This document shows, in pieces, positions 59,684 through 64,000 of a stretch of 64,000 bases of DNA (position 1 is its first letter; each line of letters starts with the position of its first letter). The translations under genes and the position numbers were made by a program. This DNA comes from Nocardia veterana NBRC 100344 (GTDB lineage: Bacteria > Actinomycetota > Actinomycetes > Mycobacteriales > Mycobacteriaceae). The stretch spans positions 23,524 through 87,523 of the forward strand of contig NZ_BAGM01000092.1 in the NCBI RefSeq assembly GCF_000308855.1, read 5' to 3'. A model generated the notes under the pieces. The model did no database searches. It was not told the DNA's origin and saw only the letters and a list, made by a program, of their open reading frames with translations.

Positions 59684-59686
59684 GGC

Positions 59687-60019
59687 TCAGTTCCCGCCCG
59701 CACCGTCGGCGCGACGGAATACGAAGGGATCCTGATTCAGCGGTCCGTTGTCGACCCGGAAGGCCGCATGCTCCCCGGCCGCCAGCTCGACCTCCACCGC
59801 CGACCGGGTCGCCGGTCGAGCGAACCCGCGGTAGCGCAGGGTGAACTCGATGCGATGGCGACCGGGATCGAGTGCGTCGAACGTGTGCACCGCACCCCAC
59901 CGCAACCGGACCGGATCGGCGCCGTCGACGCCGACGTACGGGATCGCGGAGGCGCGCAGGACCCACCGATTCACTCGATGTGCGCGCACGCATACCGAGA
60001 TCCGGCCCGCATCACCCAT
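59687..60019 (-). CDS. Small conserved hypothetical between nrnA and MATE gene
   Basis: 110 residues with a beta-rich character: WGAVHTFDALDPGRHRIEFTL and SAVEVELAAGEHAAFRV resemble a small beta-sandwich domain. No signal peptide or catalytic motif is visible. Two bases after nrnA and three before the MATE gene, hence co-transcribed. Function unknown. Confidence 0.65.
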   Translation of the reverse strand: MGDAGRISVCVRAHRVNRWVLRASAIPYVGVDGADPVRLRWGAVHTFDALDPGRHRIEFTLRYRGFARPATRSAVEVELAAGEHAAFRVDNGPLNQDPFVFRRADGAGGN

Positions 60020-60021
60020 AT

Positions 60022-61038
60022 TCAGTGCTCCCGGCCCGGGGTCAACTCGGCGAGCAGATCCGCGACCAGGTCCTCCGGGGCACCGTGCGTGGTGTACCCG
60101 GCGGCGTAGCGGTGACCGCCACCGCCCAGCCGGGTCGCGACCTGTGCGACGTCGATGGCATCACCGGTGCCGACGCCGCTGTCGCGCGAGCGCAGCGATA
60201 CCGTCCAGCAGCCGGCGTCCGATCGCGACTGTTTGAACACCGCCGCCACATCGGCTTCGGCCGTCGTGCGGACCACGTCGATGACGCTTTCGACTTCCTC
60301 CGAACGCAATCCGTCGGCGTCCTCGCTGCGGACGAAGGCATAGACCAGGCCCGCGCCACCCGCGGCCTGCGGGTCCAGCCGCGCCGAACCGAGCACTCGC
60401 GACAGCATCGGCAACCAGCCGAACGGATGCGTGTCCATCAGCGTGCGAGTGATCCCCGCACCGTCGATCCCGGTGGCGAGCAAACGATCAGCTAGCAGAT
60501 GGGTGCCCGGGCCGCCCCAGCGGAAACAGCCGGTATCGGTCACCAGACCCGCGAACAGGCAGTGCGCGATATCGCGATCGATCTCCTCACCCCAGGCGTC
60601 GAAGAGCCGCGCCAGCACGCTGGTGGTGGACTCGGCCGTCTCGTCGATCAGGTTCACCGTGCCGAACCGAGTGTTGGAGCGATGGTGATCGATCACCAAA
60701 GTTGTTGCGGCACCGTCGATCCGGTCCGCCAGCGCGCCGAGGCGGCCGACGCTTCCACAATCCACGGTGACCAGCAGGTCGACCCGCTCCGCCACCCGAT
60801 CGGCGGGCACCAGATGGTGCACGCCCGGCAGCGAGCGCATCGACGCCGGCAGTTCGGCCGGTTCGGCGAACGAGACCTGGACCGGGACGCCGCGGCGGTG
60901 CAGCACCAGGGCCAGGGCCAGCCCGCTGCCGACGGTGTCGGCGTCCGGCTGCACATGGCACAGCACGGTCACCGATCGGGCGGCCGTCAGGACCTCGACC
61001 GCCGCGGCCGGATCCGCCGACGACGTCACAGCTGTCAT
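60022..61038 (-). CDS. nrnA: NrnA-type oligoribonuclease / pAp phosphatase (DHH-DHHA1)
   Basis: 338 residues. DHH domain motifs: VLCHVQPDADTVGSGLAL, LVTVDCGSV and VIDHHRSN. DHHA1 substrate motif LGGGGHRYAAGYT. It degrades nanoRNA and cyclic-dinucleotide products, and dephosphorylates pAp; Rv2837c (CnpB) is the orthologue. ATG at 61038 matches the orthologue length of 336. About 80 bases after rbfA. Confidence 0.94.
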   Translation of the reverse strand: MTAVTSSADPAAAVEVLTAARSVTVLCHVQPDADTVGSGLALALVLHRRGVPVQVSFAEPAELPASMRSLPGVHHLVPADRVAERVDLLVTVDCGSVGRLGALADRIDGAATTLVIDHHRSNTRFGTVNLIDETAESTTSVLARLFDAWGEEIDRDIAHCLFAGLVTDTGCFRWGGPGTHLLADRLLATGIDGAGITRTLMDTHPFGWLPMLSRVLGSARLDPQAAGGAGLVYAFVRSEDADGLRSEEVESVIDVVRTTAEADVAAVFKQSRSDAGCWTVSLRSRDSGVGTGDAIDVAQVATRLGGGGHRYAAGYTTHGAPEDLVADLLAELTPGREH

Positions 61039-61117
61039 TTCCAGGCTCGATTCTCCGGCGATCGGACCGGAGCACCCTGGTGGGCCCGGCCGTCCGCCGC
61101 ATCGACCGCCGTAGCGG

Positions 61118-61561
61118 TCAGTCTTCCTCGTCGGGGTCGGGTTTGTAGGGATCGGCGTCGCCGGCATGCGTCGCATTCGCCGCGACCTGCGCCACCTTCT
61201 CGTCCGCGGCGCGGGCCTTCGCCAGCAACTGCTCCATCTCGCGTGCCGCATCCGGCACGGTGTCGAGCACGAAACTCAGCGACGGGGTGAATTTGATCCC
61301 GGTGGCGGCGCCGACCTTGGACCGCAACACACCCTTGGCCTTCTCCAGTCCGGCGGCGGCACCCGCGAAATCCGGTTCGGTGGAAAGGTTTTCACCCATC
61401 ACCGTGTAGTAGACGGTCGCTTCCCGCAGGTCACCGGTCACCTTCGCGTCGGTGACGGTGACGAAACGCAGCCGCGGATCCTTGATCTCGTATTCGATCG
61501 CCGTACCGACGATGGAGACGATCCGCTTCGCGAGTCGGCGTGCCCTGGCCTGATCCACCAT
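61118..61561 (-). CDS. rbfA: Ribosome-binding factor A
   Basis: 147 residues. KH-fold 30S assembly and cold-shock factor: [40 protein letters not shown], and [20 protein letters not shown]. An acidic tail ([10 protein letters not shown]) ends it. Follows infB and the DUF503 gene as in mycobacteria. Confidence 0.95.
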   Translation of the reverse strand: MVDQARARRLAKRIVSIVGTAIEYEIKDPRLRFVTVTDAKVTGDLREATVYYTVMGENLSTEPDFAGAAAGLEKAKGVLRSKVGAATGIKFTPSLSFVLDTVPDAAREMEQLLAKARAADEKVAQVAANATHAGDADPYKPDPDEED

Positions 61562-61622
61562 GGCGGGCCCTCCTCACTTTCTTCGATACCGCCGCCGCGT
61601 CGGCAACGGCACCACATGTCGT

Positions 61623-61913
61623 TCAGTCTTCGGGTCCGAAGATGCGGCGGCGTACTGCCAGCAACTGTAACTCCGGACGGGCCGCCACGTGGCGTTCACA
61701 CTTGTCCAGCACCGCTGTGAGATGTCCCATGTCGGAGCTGACCAGCGCGACGCCCAGCCGGGAGCGGCGGTGTCGATCATGATCGCCGGCCTCCGCGGCG
61801 CTGACCCCGAACCGTTGGAGTTCGGCCAGGACCGGGCGGATCACCGAGCGCTTCTGTTTCAACGAGTGCACATCGCCGAGCAGGATGTCGAACTCCAGTG
61901 CTCCGACGAACAA
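61623..61913 (-). CDS. DUF503 family protein
   Basis: 96 residues. VGALEFDILLGDVHSLKQKR and SRLGVALVSSDMGHLTAVLD are the DUF503 patterns. A TTG at 61913 is chosen as start because AAGAGGTGAG precedes it; no ATG or GTG fits. It lies between infB and rbfA as in many actinobacteria. Function unknown, thought to be linked to ribosome assembly by position only. Confidence 0.85.
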   Translation of the reverse strand: MFVGALEFDILLGDVHSLKQKRSVIRPVLAELQRFGVSAAEAGDHDRHRRSRLGVALVSSDMGHLTAVLDKCERHVAARPELQLLAVRRRIFGPED

Positions 61914-61947
61914 GGGCTCACCTCTTCGCTTGTCACGACACGCCGAC

Positions 61948-61989
61948 CGAGCGAGCGTCACGTCCGATCCCGGATGTGACGCTCGCTCG
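61948..61989 (-). terminator. Very strong terminator after infB
   Basis: 18-bp stem (CGAGCGAGCGTCACGTCC against GGATGTGACGCTCGCTCG, one G:U-type mismatch) with a six-base loop, ten bases after the infB stop. Confidence 0.85.
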
Positions 61990-61998
61990 TCGTCGAAC

Positions 61999-64000
61999 TC
62001 AGTCGCGCGGCTTCTCCCGAAGCTCGTAGGCCTCGATGATGTCGCCTTCCTTGATGTCGTTGTAGCCCAACGTCATACCGCACTCGAAGCCCTCGCGAAC
62101 CTCGGTGACATCGTCCTTCTCGCGACGCAGCGACTGGATCGTCGTATCGGCGATCACGACGCTGTCACGCAGCAGACGGGCCTTGGCGTTGCGCTTGACC
62201 GACCCGGAGGTGATCATGCAGCCGGCGATATTGCCGAACTTCGAGGAGCGGAACACCGCGCGGATCTCGGCGCGACCCAGCTCGGCCTCTTCGTAGATCG
62301 GCTTGAGCATGCCCTTGAGGGCCTTCTCGATCTCGTCGATGGCCTGGTAGATCACCGAGTAGTAGCGAATGTCCACGCCCTCGCGGTTGGCGAGTTCGGT
62401 GGCCTTGCCCTCGGCCCGGACGTTGAACCCGATGATGATCGCGTTCGACGCCGACGCCAGGTTGACGTTGGTCTCGGTGACACCACCGACACCGCGGTCG
62501 ATGACCCGCAGCCGGACCTCGTCGCTGATCTCGATGCCGAGCAGCGCCTCTTCCAGGGCCTCGACCGTACCGGAGTTGTCGCCCTTGAGGATCAGGTTGA
62601 GCTCCGAGGTCTCCTTCAGAGCGGCATCCAGATCTTCCAGGCTGATCCGCTTGCGGCTACGCGCGGCCAGAGCGTTGCGCTTGCGCGCGTTGCGCCGGTC
62701 GGCGATCTGCCGGGCGATCCGGTCCTCCTCGACGACCAGCAGGTTGTCACCTGCGCCGGGCACCGAGGTGAAGCCGATGACCTGCACCGGACGCGACGGC
62801 AGCGCCTCTTCGACGTCCTCGCCGTGCTCGTCCACCATGCGGCGGACGCGGCCGTAGGCGTCGCCCGCGACGATCGAATCGCCGACCCGCAGCGTGCCGC
62901 GCTGCACCAGCACGGTCGCCACCGGACCGCGGCCGCGATCCAGGTGCGCCTCGATGGCGACACCCTGGGCGTCCATATCCGGGTTGGCCCGCAGGTCCAG
63001 CGCCGCGTCGGCGGTCAGGATGATCGCCTCGAGCAGCTTGTCGATATTGATCGCCTGCCGCGCGGAGATGTCGACGAACATGGTGTCGCCGCCGTACTCC
63101 TCGGCCACCAGGTTGTACTCGGTCAGCTGCTGCCGGATCTTCTCCGGGTTCGCGCCTTCCTTGTCGATCTTGTTGACCGCGACCACGATCGGCACGTCGG
63201 CCGCCTGCGCGTGGTTGATCGCCTCCACCGTCTGCGGCATCACGCCGTCGTCGGCGGCGACGACCAGCACCGCGATGTCGGTGGCCTTCGCACCGCGGGC
63301 ACGCATGGCGGTGAACGCCTCGTGACCCGGGGTGTCGATGAAGGTGATCAGCCGCTCTTCGTCACCGACCTCGGCCTGCACCTGGTAGGCGCCGATGTGC
63401 TGGGTGATACCGCCGGCCTCGCCCTCGCGGACGTTGGTCTTGCGGATGGTGTCCAGCAGTCGGGTCTTACCGTGGTCGACGTGACCCATGACGGTCACCA
63501 CCGGCGGGCGGACCTCGAGGTCGGACTCGTCGCCCTCGTCCTCGCCGTAGCTGAGGTCGAAGCTCTCCAGCAGCTCGCGATCCTCGTCCTCCGGCGAGAC
63601 CACGTGGACCACGTAGTTCATCTCGCCGCCGAGCAGCTCGAAGATCTCGTCGTTGACCGACTGGGTCGCGGTGACCATCTCACCGAGGTTGAACAGCACC
63701 TGCACCAGCGAGGCCGGGTTGGCGTTGATCTTCTCGGCGAAATCGGACAGCGACGCGCCGCGAGCGAGTCGGATGATCTCGCCGTTGCCGCGCGGCAGCC
63801 GCACACCGCCGACCGACGGTGCCTGCATGTTCTCGTATTCGGCGCGTTTCGCCCGCTTCGACTTGCGGCCCTTGCGCGGCGCACCACCGGGACGACCGAA
63901 GGCACCCGCGGCACCGCCACGACCGCCGCCGCCACCGGGACGACCGCCGCCACCGGGACGACCCCGGAAGCCACCGGCCGCGGGCGCACCCGCGCCACCG
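61999..64000 (-). CDS. infB: Translation initiation factor IF-2, N-terminus beyond window
   Basis: GTPase that places initiator tRNA on the 30S. Visible: a Gly/Arg-rich segment ([20 protein letters not shown]), the conserved N-domain [21 protein letters not shown]1 [13 protein letters not shown]3 DTPGHEAF, G4 NKID, and the C-terminal domains to [13 protein letters not shown]. The start codon lies past base 64000, so length is not known. Other frames in this stretch are shadows. Confidence 0.97.
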   Translation of the reverse strand, partial: GGAGAPAAGGFRGRPGGGGRPGGGGGRGGAAGAFGRPGGAPRKGRKSKRAKRAEYENMQAPSVGGVRLPRGNGEIIRLARGASLSDFAEKINANPASLVQVLFNLGEMVTATQSVNDEIFELLGGEMNYVVHVVSPEDEDRELLESFDLSYGEDEGDESDLEVRPPVVTVMGHVDHGKTRLLDTIRKTNVREGEAGGITQHIGAYQVQAEVGDEERLITFIDTPGHEAFTAMRARGAKATDIAVLVVAADDGVMPQTVEAINHAQAADVPIVVAVNKIDKEGANPEKIRQQLTEYNLVAEEYGGDTMFVDISARQAINIDKLLEAIILTADAALDLRANPDMDAQGVAIEAHLDRGRGPVATVLVQRGTLRVGDSIVAGDAYGRVRRMVDEHGEDVEEALPSRPVQVIGFTSVPGAGDNLLVVEEDRIARQIADRRNARKRNALAARSRKRISLEDLDAALKETSELNLILKGDNSGTVEALEEALLGIEISDEVRLRVIDRGVGGVTETNVNLASASNAIIIGFNVRAEGKATELANREGVDIRYYSVIYQAIDEIEKALKGMLKPIYEEAELGRAEIRAVFRSSKFGNIAGCMITSGSVKRNAKARLLRDSVVIADTTIQSLRREKDDVTEVREGFECGMTLGYNDIKEGDIIEAYELREKPRD

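Overview
The DNA is high-GC, uses many GTG and some TTG starts, and is packed with actinobacterial housekeeping genes. The order miaB - gluABCD - recX - recA - DUF3046 - psp/clgR - cinA - pgsA - argA - ftsK - rnj - dapA - dapB - pepR - pnp - rpsO - ribF - dtxR - truB - pptT - metallophosphoesterase - dinF-like MATE - nrnA - rbfA - DUF503 - infB follows the M. tuberculosis Rv2733c-Rv2840c neighbourhood. The gluABCD-recX junction follows Corynebacterium. This points to Mycobacteriales, most likely a Nocardia (or close Rhodococcus) chromosome. No rRNA, tRNA, CRISPR array, IS element or prophage was seen.

Layout. 0-4.3 kb: 3' part of the window-truncated miaB locus and a glutamate-type ABC importer. 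4.5-7.3 kb: recX-recA with a two-promoter DNA-damage control region; RecX is strongly enlarged. 7.3-12.7 kb: a tandem Lrp regulator divergent from a frameshifted MFS pump, a SnoaL-like gene under a MerR/SoxR-type promoter, DUF3046, a glycosyltransferase and a PIG-L deacetylase. 12.7-18.9 kb: envelope-stress set (small membrane protein, PspM-like, PspA, ClgR), cinA, pgsA, argA and three small enzymes or NTF2-like proteins. 18.9-25.9 kb: ftsK, TIGR03085, rnj-dapA, and an orphan ribbon-helix-helix protein with palindromic operators. 25.9-36.8 kb: a response regulator / sensor kinase / degenerate kinase operon, flavodoxin, SRPBCC-epimerase fusion, dapB, zinc alcohol dehydrogenase, pentapeptide-repeat membrane protein and an ArsR-controlled MFS transporter. 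36.8-43.4 kb: pepR, pnp, rpsO, ribF, and a DtxR-family regulator preceded by 76-bp tandem repeats.

43.4-52.6 kb is the main accessory island. It has two divergent transcription units that share a 15-base operator: a tartrate/isopropylmalate-type dehydrogenase, a succinate-semialdehyde dehydrogenase, a class III aminotransferase, DUF3830, an amidase, a D-2-hydroxyacid dehydrogenase, two Asp/Glu-racemase-superfamily proteins and a GntR/FCD regulator. The gene set predicts stepwise conversion of an amide- or amine-bearing dicarboxylate to central metabolites. The substrate cannot be read from the sequence, and I know of no description of this exact system.

52.6-64 kb returns to the conserved core (truB, pptT, metallophosphoesterase, MATE, nrnA, rbfA, infB). 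It is interrupted at 54.3-57.2 kb by a small insertion of less biased codon use carrying a DUF1023 hydrolase of the type VII-secretion-associated class. The infB gene runs off the right end.
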